Assembly (NCBI GenBank): GCA_039707655.1
Contig: CM077665.1
Span: 295,248,205 to 295,312,204 of the forward strand
From: Elymus sibiricus
Taxonomy: Eukaryota > Streptophyta > Magnoliopsida > Poales > Poaceae
DNA length: 64,000 bases
Reading direction: 5' to 3'
Both the position numbers and the translations under genes were made by a program. The notes beneath the pieces are model-generated. The model was not told the DNA's origin, did no database searches, and saw only the letters and a program-made list of their open reading frames with translations. Shown here one piece after another: positions 34,420 through 45,924 of the stretch (its first letter is position 1; every line of letters starts with the position of its first letter).

Positions 34420-35652
34420 GTCGTATCAGAGCCTCTGCTATAGGATTTGGATTCAGATCGGATGCATATGTGATATGTGGAGGCGGCAGATGAGATATGT
34501 CGTCATTTATGAGATTGGCTATGTGCACGGTTGATGAGATCAACTACACATGGGGATCGATATGGCTATGTTTTTCTGTCAATCGGAATCGACGAGGTCG
34601 TGACACAACCTACCCCTATCGGTCGGTATCCGCCATCGGGGTTAACTGTGAAACCTAAATCCGAATCGGATTCGCGATGATCGATGAAATCGGTCAGATC
34701 AGAAAATCCGGCGTGATCGGAATACAGATTCGATCTGTGATTTCCGAAAACGTCGAGCCGCCGTATGCGTAGCGTCTTGTATTTCGTACGCGATCACACA
34801 AAACGGTAGAATGCGATTCTATGCATAACTTTGTTTTGCAGGTTTGATGTGAATAGTATGGCTCATATGTATGTGATGCATGTATGTCTTTTAACATGAC
34901 CTGCGTGTCATGATTGTCAGCCGGCAGGAGCCAAAGTGCTGTCATTATATTGTATAATGACCTGCGTGTCGACTTGTGATTCTCTGTAAAACTAGTTGTA
35001 GTAGTTGGAGAACAGAGATCAAGTTCGAGACTTTGGCGTCCCGGTGTGATGAACAAGATGGAGTTCCACCCTGGTCATCGGAGTTGGAGCCGGCCTGGAA
35101 GGACATCGATGAAGGAGCCATACTATTTCACATATTTATGTTTATATGTGATTGTTATTGCTTCTTGTTTCTATGCATGTTAGAATGGTAGAAAGATCCC
35201 TCGTTAATATCAAGCACATTGCCATTCCGTATGTTGCACCTCCGCACGTCAAGTATGTCTAGTGGCGGGCTCATAAAATTGAGGTGCTACTAGGTGTCCT
35301 TGAACTGGAGGGTTCGTGTCGGACACGGACATGCACTGCATCAGGTTAACTTGACAAGGCTATCAAAACGGTTTTGGGCCTTGTGGCAAAGAACGTTGGG
35401 AGCCGGGGTATAAGATACCTACCTGACCGGTAGGAGTCATATAGAGATACGATTGGCAAGGAGTTGCTTACAAAATAGGCAAGTTGGCTAGCAGTGATGC
35501 TAAAGCTCACTAGTCGCTCGCACTACACGGGTCCTGAATCACTGAGGGTTTGCGGAGGGATGCTGACTTCAGTGGGAGTAGTTCTGTTTAAGGCTTGAAT
35601 TACTCTACATAAACACATTGCTTAGTGATTGCATATTTTCTGTTGTAGATCA
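34420..35652 (+). other. Copia untranslated leader
   Basis: About 1.2 kb between primer site and gag ATG. No conserved frame seen; it likely holds packaging and translation signals. Confidence 0.5.
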
Positions 35653-38600
35653 ATGGCACCACCTGCTCAACCCAACTTTGCATTGAAATCAATTCTGGAA
35701 AAGGATAAACTGAATGGAACAAACTTTACCACCTAGTATAAAAATCTGAGAATTGTTCTCAAGCACGATAAAAAGGAACATGTTCTAGAGGATCCACTTC
35801 CAGAGGAACCTGCCGAGAATGCTAGTGCCACAACCAAGAATGCCCATCAGAAACTTGTTGATGAATCAAAGGAGATCAACTGCCTCATGCTGGCTTGTAT
35901 GGAGCCCGATTTGCAACAGCATTTCGAAAACGTTGACGCTTTCGATATGATCGAGAGTCTCAAGAGCATGTTTCAGGTGCAGACTAGGACCGAAAGGTTC
36001 AACGTCTGGCAATCCTTGATGGATTGTAAGCTGAAGGAGGGTGATCCACTGAGCCCGCATGTGATCAAGATGATCGGGTACGTGCAAGCTTTGGATCGGT
36101 TAGGATTCCCACATGGGGACGAGCTGTCCACGGATGCAATTCTGGGTTCTCTTCCACCTAGCTATGGGACGTTCGTCTCAAACTATCATATGCATGGCAT
36201 GGATAAGAAGCTCACTGAATTGCATGGGGTGCTTAAGGTGGTAGAGCAAGATATTAAGAAAGGCACACATCAAGTGTTGATGGTGCAGAACTCGGCTAAG
36301 TTCAAGAAGAGTTGGTCCAAGAAAAAGGGTAAGGCAAAGGGCATGGGGAAGGTTGTCTCCGCCGCTGCGCCGAAGCCGGGACCGGACTCAAAGACCGTGT
36401 GCTTTCATTGCAAGGAAACTGGTCACTGGAAGAGGAACTATAGCAAGTGGCTTGCTGAGCATGGCAAGAAGGCCGAAAATGCTTCATCAGGCAAAGGTAC
36501 ACTTGTTACATATGTTATAGACATTTACCTTGCTGACATACCTAGTAGCTCTTGGGTATTTGATACCGGATCAGTTGTTCATATTTGCAACTCGATGCAG
36601 GGGCTGATAAGAACTAGGCATGTGGCACAAGGGGAGATTGACATCAGGGTCGGCAACAAAGCAAGAGTTGCTGCGTTGGAGGTCGACACGATGCAGCTTC
36701 AGCTTCCTTCTGGATTTATTTTGGAATTGAATAATTGTTATTACATTTCCGCACTTAGTCGAAACATTATTTCTGCCTCATGCTTGATGAGTCAGGGTTA
36801 TGAATTCAGTTTAAAGGACAATGGTTGTTCATGTTATTTGAAAGGAATGTTCCACGGCTATGCACCCATTGTAGATGGGCTATTTACTTTGAATCTAGAA
36901 ACGGAACCAGTCTATAATGTGAATGTCAAGAGGCATAAGCCTAATGAAATAAATCTGACATACTTTTGGCATTGCCGGCTTGGACACATTAGTCTGAAAC
37001 GCATGAAGAAGCTCCATGATGATGGACTTCTAACTTCGTCCGACTTCGGGTCGTTCGAGACATGTGAATCATGCTTGCTCGGCAAGATGACTAAGTCTCC
37101 TTTTGCAAAGTGTTGTGAGAGGGCGTCCGAGCTGTTGGAGCTTATACACAGTGATGTGTGTGGTCCAATGAGCACAACGGCCAGAGGTGGCTATCAGTAC
37201 TTCGTTACTTTTACCGACGACTTGAGTAGATATGGATATATCTATTTGATGAGGCACAAGTTGGAAACTTTTGAAAAGTTCAAAGAGTTTCAGAACGAGG
37301 TTGAAAATCAGCTCGGCAAGACGATAAAGCTTCTGCGATCAGATCGTGGAGGTGAGTACATGAGCCAGGAGTTTGATGATCATCTGAAAAGCCGAGGTAT
37401 AGTACCTAAGCTCACGCCTCCGGGTACGCCGCAGAGAAACGGCGTGTCGGAATGGAGAAATCGAACCTTGTTGGACATGGTCCGATCGATGATGAGCAAA
37501 TCGGATTTACCCTTGTCATTCTGGGGATACGCTCTAGAAACTGTAGCTTTCACACTTAACAGGGTACCATCAAAATCCGTAGACAAGACACCACATGAGA
37601 TGTGGACTGGAAAGTGTCCTAGTTTGTCTTTTCAAAAGATTTTGGGTTGTGAAGCATTTGTCAAGCGACTCATGTCGGACAAGCTTACACCCAAGTCGGA
37701 TAAATGCATATTCGTGGGATATCCGAGGGAAACCTTGGGATACAACTTCTACAACCGAGAAGAGAACAAAGTGTTTGTTGCTCGGAACGGGGTTTTCCTA
37801 GAGAAAGAGTTTCTCAGTCGGGAGGCCAGTGGGAGAACGGTGCGACTCGAAGAAGTTCGAGAGCCACTCGGGGACGACTCGGCTGGTGATGAGATCATAG
37901 ATGAGTCGGTCAGGGAACCCGTAGTGGAATCGGCACCGGAGCCATGGAGGTCGGAAAGATTGCGCAAAGTGTGTGATGTGTTGTTGCTAGAAAGCGACGA
38001 GCCGGTCATGTATGCGGAAGCGATGGTGAGCCCAGATTCTGAGGCATGGCTGGAGGCCATGAGATCCGGTTAAAGTCCATGGATGACAATCATGTCTGGG
38101 ACTTGGTTGACCCGCCGCCTGGCGTAGTAGCCATTGGTTGCAAATGGGTCTTTAAGAAGAAAACCGATGTGGATGGAAATGTTCAAATCCACAAAGCTCG
38201 GCTTGTCGCTAAAGGTTATGGACAAGTTCAAGGAATTGACTACAATGACACCTACTCGCCGGTAGCGATGCTAAAGTCGGTGAGGATCATACTAGCTATA
38301 GCTGTATATTTCAATTATGAGATATGGCAGATGGATGTCAAAACGGCTTTCCTTCATGGAAATTTAAAGGAGGATGTATACATGATACAACCTGAAGGTT
38401 TTGTCGATCCAAATAACGCTGGTAAAATATGCAAGCTCAAGAGATCCATTTATGGATTGAGGCAAGCAGCTCGGAGTTGGAATATTCGTTTTGATGAAGT
38501 CATCGTTGACCTTGGTTTCATCAAGAATGAAGAGGACTATTGTTTATACAAGAAGTCTAGTGGGAGCTCGGTAGTATTTTTGATCTTGTATGTGGATGAC

Positions 38601-39572
38601 ATACTGCTGATCGGAAATGATGTTTCGATGATGAACTCAGTCAAGGAATCATTGAATGGCGAGTTTTCGATGAAAGACCTTGGAGAGGCAGTGTACATTC
38701 TAGGCATCAAGATCTATAGAGATAGATCAAGGAGGCTGCTCGGCTTGAGCCAGAGCACGTACATAGATAAAGTGTTGAAGAGGTTCAACATGAGTGAGGC
38801 CAAGAAAGGGTTCTTGCCCATCTCACATGGTATAAGGCTAAGGAAGAATCGGAGTCCTAAGACTTCTGATGAGCAAAACCGGATGAGTAGGATTCCGTAT
38901 GCTTCGGCAATAGGATCCATCATGTATGCCATGCTATGTACACGGCCTGACATTGCCTTTGCAATAAGCTTAACGAGCAGATACCAGGCTAACCCAGGTG
39001 AGAGTCACTGGGCAGCGGTGAAAACTATCCTGAAGTACCTGAAAAGGACTAAGGAGATGTTCCTAGTTTATGGAGGTGAGGAGGATCTCTGTGTAAAGGG
39101 TTATGCTGATGCTAGTTTCCAAACCGACAGGGATGATTGTCAATCACAAACTGGATTCGTGTATGTCATGAATGGAGGAGCAGTGAGCTGGACGAGTTCC
39201 AAGCAAGAAACGGTGGCCGACTCCACAACAGAGGCCGAATACATTGCGGCTTGTGAAGCCGCAAAGGAAGGTGTTTGGATTCGGAGGTTCCTGGAAGATG
39301 TTGGTGTGTTCCCGGGCTGGTCAAAACCGTTGGACCTTTATTGCGATAATTCAGGTGCCATCGCACATGCCAAGGAGCCGAGACAACACCACAAGACCAG
39401 GCACATAGACCGAAAGTATCACCTGATACGAAAGCTCGTAGCGAAAGGTGATACTAATTTATGCAAGATTCATACGAATGCAAACATTGCAGATCCGTTG
39501 ACTAAGCCTCTTCCACAACCCAAGCATGAGCGGCACGTTAGAGCTATGGGCATTCGATGTCTATTTGATTGA
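35653..39572 (+). pseudogene. Copia gag-pol polyprotein (protease, integrase, RT, RNase H)
   Basis: Frame from ATG 35653, with TAG at 35734 (codon 28; TTxYKNLR context suggests former Trp) and a one-base frameshift near 38070. Order: gag core; zinc knuckle CFHCKETGHWKRNY (36401-36442) whose last Cys is Tyr; protease VFDTGS (36559); integrase zinc HCRLGH...CESC (36972-37075) and core with HSDVCGPM, TFTDD, SDRGGEY and a Glu in NGVSEWRNRTL; RT from WDLVDPP with QMDVKTAFLHG, KLKRSIYGLRQAARSW and catalytic YVDD (38590); RNase H with GYADAS, TEAEYIA and the C-terminal HTNANIADPLTKPLP. Copia order (integrase before RT) is clear. Only a few lesions separate it from an open frame, yet as it stands it cannot make the polyprotein. 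Confidence 0.93.
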
Positions 39573-39592
39573 CTCCAGTGCAAGTGGGAGAC

Positions 39593-40192
39593 TATTGGAG
39601 ATATGCCCTAGAGGCAATCAAGTATGATGATATTTCCTATGTGTTTATGAATAAAGATAGTCCTTGGACATTATCAGTGATGTGTATTAGCAAGTACGTG
39701 ACTTGTTTGTGAGACTATGCATTGTATGATGACTCTCCTAAATGGTCCCTAGTCGAAAGAGCTGTGTGGACGCTCAGCCAGTTAGACTAGCATATGACAC
39801 GATGGATGGTTCGGTCTCACTGACCATGTAGCATTGGATTCTAGCCGGATAATATGGACTCAGAAAAATCTGGTCGGATTCGACGTAGTTGGATCCGAGT
39901 CGAGATAAGGTCTGAGTTGGACAGACCCAACTATGAGACGCAGCGATAGGTCATCTGTCAGTCTCTAGTACAACATAAGTTCTATGTCCTAAGACCTGAG
40001 CAGGCGCATGTACTCGGGATGGTGACAGACTTGCTTTCGGCCGACCAAACGCTACTCCGTGACTGGGTAGTTACAAAGGTAGGTTTCGGGCTTGTCCAGA
40101 CCCATGCTGCGAGACATGGTCGAGCAAGAAGGGATTTGCCCCTCCGGTTAGGAGAGATATACTCTGGGCCCCTCGTGTGATACGACCAAGAT
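39593..40192 (+). repeat. Copia 3' LTR, truncated
   Basis: First 600 bp of the LTR, ending within GACCAAGATA. The matching point in the 5' LTR is near 33636. The junction with the next element has no obvious homology. Confidence 0.88.
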
Positions 40193-40734
40193 ACATGAGC
40201 GGTACAAGCACACAAAAAAGAAATTCATTTTCAAAATTAGAGATGGCACATAAAAATTTGCTTAGAACGGCATGGAAATACCTCATATAGGTAGGTATGG
40301 TGGACTCATAAGGCAAAACTCGGTTTAAGGATTTTGGATGCACAAGTAGTATTTCTACTTAGTACAAGTGGAGGCTAGCAAATAGATTGAGAAGCAACCA
40401 ACCAAGAAACGAAAATTCACATAAACGGGCATTGAGCATAACTAACACCGAATAATGCACCATAAGTAGGATGTAATTTCATTGCATAACTATTGACTTT
40501 CGTGCTTGCATAGGGAATCCCAAACCTTAACACCAGTATTCCTACTAAAGCACAATTACTCACCAACATGACTCACATATCACTATCATCATGTCTCAAA
40601 ACTATTACAAGGAATCAAGTTTAATTTGTCCAATGATCTTCATGAAAGTTTTTATTACATCCCTCTTGAATATCTATCACTTTGGGACTAGTTTCTAATA
40701 TTTCCATTGCTTTTTGACAAGCTCAAACAAATTT

Positions 40735-40945
40735 AAGTGAAGAACATGAGCATAAAAGTTTCGTCTCTCAAAATAATATAAGTGAAGCATGAGAGGATTT
40801 ATTAAAAATTTACTAACTCTCAAATTAATCTAAGTGAAGCATGAGGGTAATTCTACAAAAATTTAAAGCACACCGTGCTCAAAAAGATATAAGTGAAGCA
40901 CTAGAGCAATTCCATAGCTCAATTTTTTTAAGTGAAGCATAAAGC
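40735..40945 (-). repeat. Degenerate TAAGTGAAGCATGAG repeats
   Basis: Several spaced copies of a motif near ATAAGTGAAGCA(T/C)GAG, on the minus strand CTCATGCTTCACTTAT. The same array is at 54366-54490 and, inverted, at 60728-60860 and 11850-11915. Confidence 0.65.
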
Positions 40946-41135
40946 GCAATTCTAACAAATCATAGCATAATTTTGGCTCTCTCAAATAGGTGTGTCCAGC
41001 AAGGATACTTGTGACAAGCTAAAAAGCAAATCAAGCAAAGACTCAAATAATACAAGACGCTCCAAGCAAAACTTATGATATGTGACGAATAAAAATACAG
41101 CTCCAAGTAAAATACCGATGGTCGTTACAAGAAAG

Positions 41136-41220
41136 AGGGAATGCCACTCGGGGCATCCCCAAGCTTAGTTGCTTGTTTCTCCTTGGATATTATCTTGGGG
41201 GTGCTGTAGCATCCCCAAGC
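41136..41220 (-). other. Conserved stem-loop pair in Gypsy internal region
   Basis: Two inverted repeats built on GGGGATGCC/GGCATCCCC and CTTGGGG/CCCCAAG. The same arrangement occurs at 11465-11565, 54671-54758 and 60458-60548. Likely an RNA structure of the element; function unknown. Confidence 0.5.
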
Positions 41221-41818
41221 CTAGGCTCTTTTCACCCCTTATTCCTTCATCCATCGTGATCTCACCCAAAACTTGAAAACTTCAGTCACACAAAACTCAA
41301 CAAAACCTTCGTGAGATCCGTTAGTATAATAAAGCAAATCACCACTTGAAGTACTGTTGCAAACTCATTCAAATTTTATTATTGCATTATATCTACTGTA
41401 TTTTAGCTTTACCATGGCTTATACCCTTCAATACAAACCATAGATTCATCAAAACAAGCACACAATGCAACGAAAACAGAATCTGTCTTAAACAGAACAA
41501 TCTGTAGTAATATGTACTCTATCCATACTTATGTAACTCTAAAAATTCTGAAACTTTAGGAAAACGTAACAAATTTATATACAAACACTGTGGTAAAATT
41601 TCAGCTCATTATCACGCTCCAGTAAAAAATGAAAATTCACGCACTGGAGTCAAAGTTTCTGTTTCAGATTCAACATTGTTTCTACTCATCTTGTGAATCA
41701 TCCTAAAGGCTTTACTTGGCACAAACACTAAATAAAACATAAAAACACAACCATAACAGGAGCATAATTGTGTCAACACTCAAAAACATAAAGAAAAAGG
41801 TAAAAATAAATTTTATTC

Positions 41819-41840
41819 ATTGGGTTGCCTCCCAACAAGC
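41819..41840 (-). other. TTGGGAGGCAACCCAA motif after gag-like ORF
   Basis: Minus strand GCTTGTTGGGAGGCAACCCAAT, a short hairpin-forming motif just 3' of the ORF; repeated at 55351-55372 and 59845-59866 at the same place in related elements. Confidence 0.55.
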
Positions 41841-41900
41841 TCTTTCTTTATAACCATTAAGATAGGCTTGAGATTTCAATGATGCCCTCATGAAAAATAA

Positions 41901-42743
41901 TTATAGCAACACAAAGAGAGAATCATGAAGCATATGGAAAACACACTTAAGTCTAAGATACTTCCTATGCATAGGCATTTTGTAAGCAAACAAATTATCA
42001 AGGCAAGCAAAAACTAGCATATGGAAGGAAGAAGAAAGAGACAATAGCAATCTCAACATGAAGAGAGGTAATTTAGTATCATGAAGATTTCTACAACCAT
42101 AATTTCCTCTCTCATAATAATTACATGTAGGATCATAATCAAATTCAAAAATATATCTATCATAAATAATACTCTCTTTATGATCAACATGCATAATGTT
42201 TTAATCATCTTTCAAAATAGTGGGATTATCATCAACTAAAGTTATGACCTCTCCAAACCCACTTTTATCAAAAAAATCATAAGATTGAACACTCTCCAAA
42301 TACGTGGGATTCTTTTTACCTAAAGTTGACGCTCTCCCAAACCCACTTTCGATACTATTGCAAACATTATTATCAATAACATATTCAACATGAGGCTTAA
42401 ATAAATTTTCAAGATCATAAGAAGCATTATCACCCCAATCATGATCATTGCAATAAGAAGTGGACATGACAAAATTATCATCCCCAAGCTTGTAGTTTTG
42501 CATAACATTAACATAATTGACATTAATAGAATTTATAGTAACATCATTGCAATCATGCTTTTCAATCAAGGAGCTATCATGAATCACCTTATAAATTTCT
42601 TCTTTTAACACTTCATCAAAGTTTTCAGATTCATGATTTTCAAACAAAACTTCATAGAGATAATCAAGTGCACTCAACTCACTAGCAATTGGTTCATCAT
42701 AATTTGGTCTTTTGAAAAGATTGGCAAGTGGATGAGGATCCAT
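41901..42743 (-). pseudogene. Gag-like ORF of element 1, hydrophobic C-terminus, unknown function
   Basis: Frame from ATG 42743 (MDPHPLANLFKRPN), broken by one TAA at 42198 and continuing in frame to about 41901 (about 280 codons). The first 180 residues are acidic and polar. After the stop come DYDPTCNYYERGNYGCRN and a strongly hydrophobic stretch (LPLFMLRLLLSLSSSFHMLVFACL) that could be membrane-associated. No zinc knuckle, protease or RT. I recognise it as a common unclassified protein of Triticeae non-autonomous Gypsy elements but know no function. Confidence 0.6.
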
Positions 42744-42965
42744 ATCAATAGATTTTTAGCAAGCGAAGATGCAAGCAAATAGAAGGCACATGGCAACACA
42801 AGCAAAGATAGCAAACAAGCAAAAAGGCAAACGGAAAATATTTTTGTATTTTTGTAAAACCTTTTTAGAAGTGGGGGAGAGGAAAACGAGAGGCAAATGG
42901 CAAATAATGTAAATTGCAAGGAGATGAGATTTGTGATTAGGAACATGATAGATGTTGATGATGTC

Positions 42966-42983
42966 TCCCTGGCAACGGCGCCA
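42966..42983 (-). promoter_or_regulatory. Primer-binding site, tRNA-Asp type (element 1)
   Basis: Minus strand TGGCGCCGTTGCCAGGGA, complementary, bar one base, to the 3' end of plant tRNA-Asp(GUC), and 11 bases inside the LTR end. Confidence 0.82.
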
Positions 42984-42994
42984 GAAATTCCTTT

Positions 42995-43380
42995 AACGTG
43001 GCTTGAGACTGCGTCGGTATTTCCGCAAAGAGGAAGGGATGATGCAGCACAGCTACGGTAAGTATTTCCCCCAGTTATGAAACCAAGGTTATCGAACCAG
43101 TAGGAGAACCACGCAACACTATGTAAACAGCACCTTCACACAAAGAACAAATACTTGCAACCCGACGCATAAGAGAAGTTGTCAATCTCTCCACGGTAAA
43201 AAGATAGATTAGATTGTAATAGATTGGATAGATAGATCGCACAAGACAAAAAATAAAAGAGGCAAATAAAAAGTGCAGCAAGGTATTTTTAGGTTTTTGG
43301 AATAGTAGATATGAAAACAAAAGTGGCAAAAGATAGATCGAAAAGCAATCTGTTGGAAAAGTAGACCCGGGGGTGGTAGG
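42995..43380 (-). repeat. Sabrina/WHAM-type 5' LTR, left block
   Basis: U5 side of the LTR up to the GTAGG duplication where the 3.4-kb element entered. Continues at 46798-47980. Confidence 0.78.
43376..43380 (+). repeat. GTAGG target-site duplication, left
   Basis: Identical to 46793-46797; flanks the nested 3,412-bp element exactly. Confidence 0.92.
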
Positions 43381-44248
43381 TGTCGGTGCACTAGAACAGG
43401 GGTACCCAGTGCCCCTGACTTATGCACAGGTGGTAGAAGCAAAAACCTGGCGAATGATCAAGACTAGACTCCAGCAACCCCAATGCGGCAGCCCAAGCCT
43501 GGACTGCAACACGCCAAGCACGTTCCCGATGCTTGCTGGGGACCAAGACATGCACACCTTCCAGAAGACCCGGCAAGACACTCCTCGGCAGGCGCGAGCC
43601 AATCGGCCACCGCTCCACCGCATCGCTACACCTGTCACTTATCGATGCGGTGTCGAGCCCTCAGGCGGCTAATCAGCTCTCGCTAAGCACGTGTCGACAC
43701 ATCGGAATGCAAGTTACGCCCAGTTAACACCCGCCCTACAGCGTGTCAAGACCATAAGCAACGACCGGCCAAGCGGTGGCAAGAGCTTGCCGGGGATGCA
43801 CCCCCAAGTGCCACCTAGGCAGGTAATCATGGCGTTTTCTCTCTAATGCCAGAGTTAGGTATGATAGCTCTGCTTAGCTATCTAATCGATAGATAATGAC
43901 TATTTTTCCATTGTGGTGACCCCTTGCACTATAAAAGGAGGCCCAAGGCTACCTAGCTCAGGGTTAGCGATTCGGACACCCGAAGACTTGTACTCGCATA
44001 GCAGCTCTCTTCCCGATAGCAGTCCTTGCCGGGGTTAGGCGCCATGCGTTCTTCGTGTTCCTCCAATCAATCCACCAAAAAGCAGGAGTAGGGTTTTACG
44101 CTTAGCAGCGGACCGAACCTGGGTAAATGCCTATGTCCTGATCGTTGCGCCGTCTCATGCTCTCCGCTCTTCGTGCAACGTGACCCCCCTGCCGAATCAC
44201 AAGGGGCCTCTGGTCCCATAGGTGATCGTGAGCATCCGTGCCCCGACA
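43381..44248 (+). repeat. 5' LTR of the 3.4-kb element
   Basis: 868 bp; TATAAAAG at 43930-43937, about 549 bases into the LTR. Confidence 0.92.
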
Positions 44249-44539
44249 TATTTGGCGCACTAGTTCAAACAACTACGGGGAGCTGCGCCGACACCGGCAA
44301 GGAGCTCTACCGGGGAACAACGCCAACCTGTTGCCGGGGGCTCGTTTCCCCTTGGCACTCGTGGTTAAGTTGTGATCCGGCAAGTGGCTCCGTGTTGCAA
44401 GGACCAAACATCCCAAAACAACATAAACAGGGAAAGAAAAGGATAGTACTTGCAGGAAGGAAATGGCACTTTGGTTCTCACTCATTTCCGATACAAGCGG
44501 AATAAATATTACATAAGAAGGCGCCCCTTTTTAATAACT

Positions 44540-45330
44540 CTTTATTTGACTTTCTCCCCTAGGGGTAGATTACAAAAGAAAAAGAGCAGAGTGGGGACCC
44601 CAACAGAAGCCCAGCCTGACCCCGTCGGGACCAGCATTGCATGGACGGCAGGCCAACCGGAAAGGAAGACGAAGCCGAAGTCCACGAGCCTGCCGGGGTC
44701 CAGCTGAGAAGAAGAGGCGGTGCCCGGGTCAAGAACCCCCGACAAATTGCTCTGCCGGGGGGAGGAGGAGGAGCGCGATGACGGTGATGGTGCGACCGAC
44801 GATCCGCTGGAGCCCAGGTCATCGTACTCCGACTTGACGGCCTGGGATTCGTCGTCGTCGTCTTCACCGACACTGTCCTCCTCGTCGCTATCGCTCGAGG
44901 AGGAGCTTTCAACGTCACTTGAGCTCTCCTCGCAGCAGCCAAGACGAGCGCCCGAACGACCGTAAATCTTGACGGAGAGCAGGTCGGCCTCCAAAACTTG
45001 AAGCGGAGGACGTGCCCACCCATGAGATTATGGGCACGAGCGAAGGTTTTCCACCCGCGCCTGAGAAGCATGACACGACGCTCCGGGTACTCGACGTCCA
45101 CTCGCACGGCACCATTACAACAACCATGCGCTCGCAACCACAGGGCATGTGGCTTGTCAACCTCCATCACCCTGGCGAAAGGGTGAGGGAGGCGCAGTTG
45201 GCTTTGGGGAGGACCACACAGCTTGACAACGAACTCCAGCGTCGTTCCCTCGGCATGGGCCTCCTCAAGGGGAAGGTCTGATGGTGGAGGAGGAAGAGAA
45301 GCCGCGCTCCGTCTTCCCCGGCCACGGGCC
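44540..45330 (-). pseudogene. Captured B3 DNA-binding domain gene, antisense in retrotransposon
   Basis: Minus-strand frame from about 45330: a Gly/Arg/Pro-rich leader, then a full B3-type domain over about 45270-44950 (LEFVVKLCGPP, LPHPFARVMEVDKPHALWLRAHGC, VDVEYPERRVMLLRRGWKTFARAHNLMGGHVLRFKF, then ADLLSVKIYG). A one-base frameshift near 45000 separates FKF from ADLLSV. An acidic Ser/Asp/Glu tail (44900-44800) follows. B3 domains bind DNA in plant transcription factors. The copy opposes retroelement transcription and has its own TATA-like box upstream. It could be host gene sequence captured by the element, or a long-standing part of the family. Confidence 0.72.
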
Positions 45331-45581
45331 CTGCGTCGACTTCGGCCCTTTCCGGCTCCTCCACCACGTGCACTCGAACTGCCCCCGCCTCCGCGGCTAA
45401 AGCGGTGGCATGATGCCGACGGTTACCCCTCGCCGTTGAGGCAGAAGCCAGAGGACGCCCTCATCCCCTGGGCATGCTAGCAGCGAGCGCGGCTCAAAAC
45501 AAAGAAGTAGAAGGGCGAGCTCTGCAGATTTGGACTCAAGGAGGAAGAAAGGATGGATGAGCATCTCCCCTCGCGACCCCC

Positions 45582-45589
45582 AATTTATA
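45582..45589 (-). promoter_or_regulatory. TATA-like box upstream of captured B3 gene
   Basis: Minus strand TATAAATT within CCCCTATAAATTGGGGG, about 250 bases upstream of the B3 reading frame. Suggests promoter sequence was captured with the gene. Confidence 0.4.
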
Positions 45590-45924
45590 GGGGAGGACGC
45601 AGGGGCTGGCTCTCCTCCGCTCCAAGGGTCGCCGCCCGTCTCCACCAATTCCATCACCCACGATCACGGGCGAACAGGTAACCGCCCCGCCGCTCCAATC
45701 CATGGCGCTGCGGTTTCTGCCATGACCAGGGCTTTAAGTCATGCGCGCTCGTCGCTAACTCCCCGCTATGCATGCGGCACGTGTGGCAGAAACGGCCTGA
45801 GGTGGTGGGTCAGTCCTGACCAGTAAATTGGCAGTTACTCCCTCACATTGCGCGCCTGTGCATGAAACTTGGGCCTGACCCAACGACACTTGGCGAGCAC
45901 GTGTGGGCCAGTCCCGGGGGCTCC

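Larger units (their letters stand above)
33034..40192 (+). mobile_element. Copia retrotransposon, near complete, 3' LTR truncated
   Basis: 5' LTR 33034-34419 (TGTTGGAGATATGCC to GAACCCAACA), leader, gag-pol 35653-39572, and a 3' LTR from 39593 (TATTGG, the terminal TG changed to TA) truncated at 40192, where Sabrina/WHAM-type internal sequence begins. By eye the first 600 bases of the two LTRs differ at about 23 positions, close to 4%. The right target duplication is lost with the LTR end. Confidence 0.9.

Noticed and set aside
43391..43672. Frames on both strands in the 868-bp LTR, repeated in both LTRs
   Set aside because: LTR sequence; repetition in the second LTR is expected and no protein motif is present.
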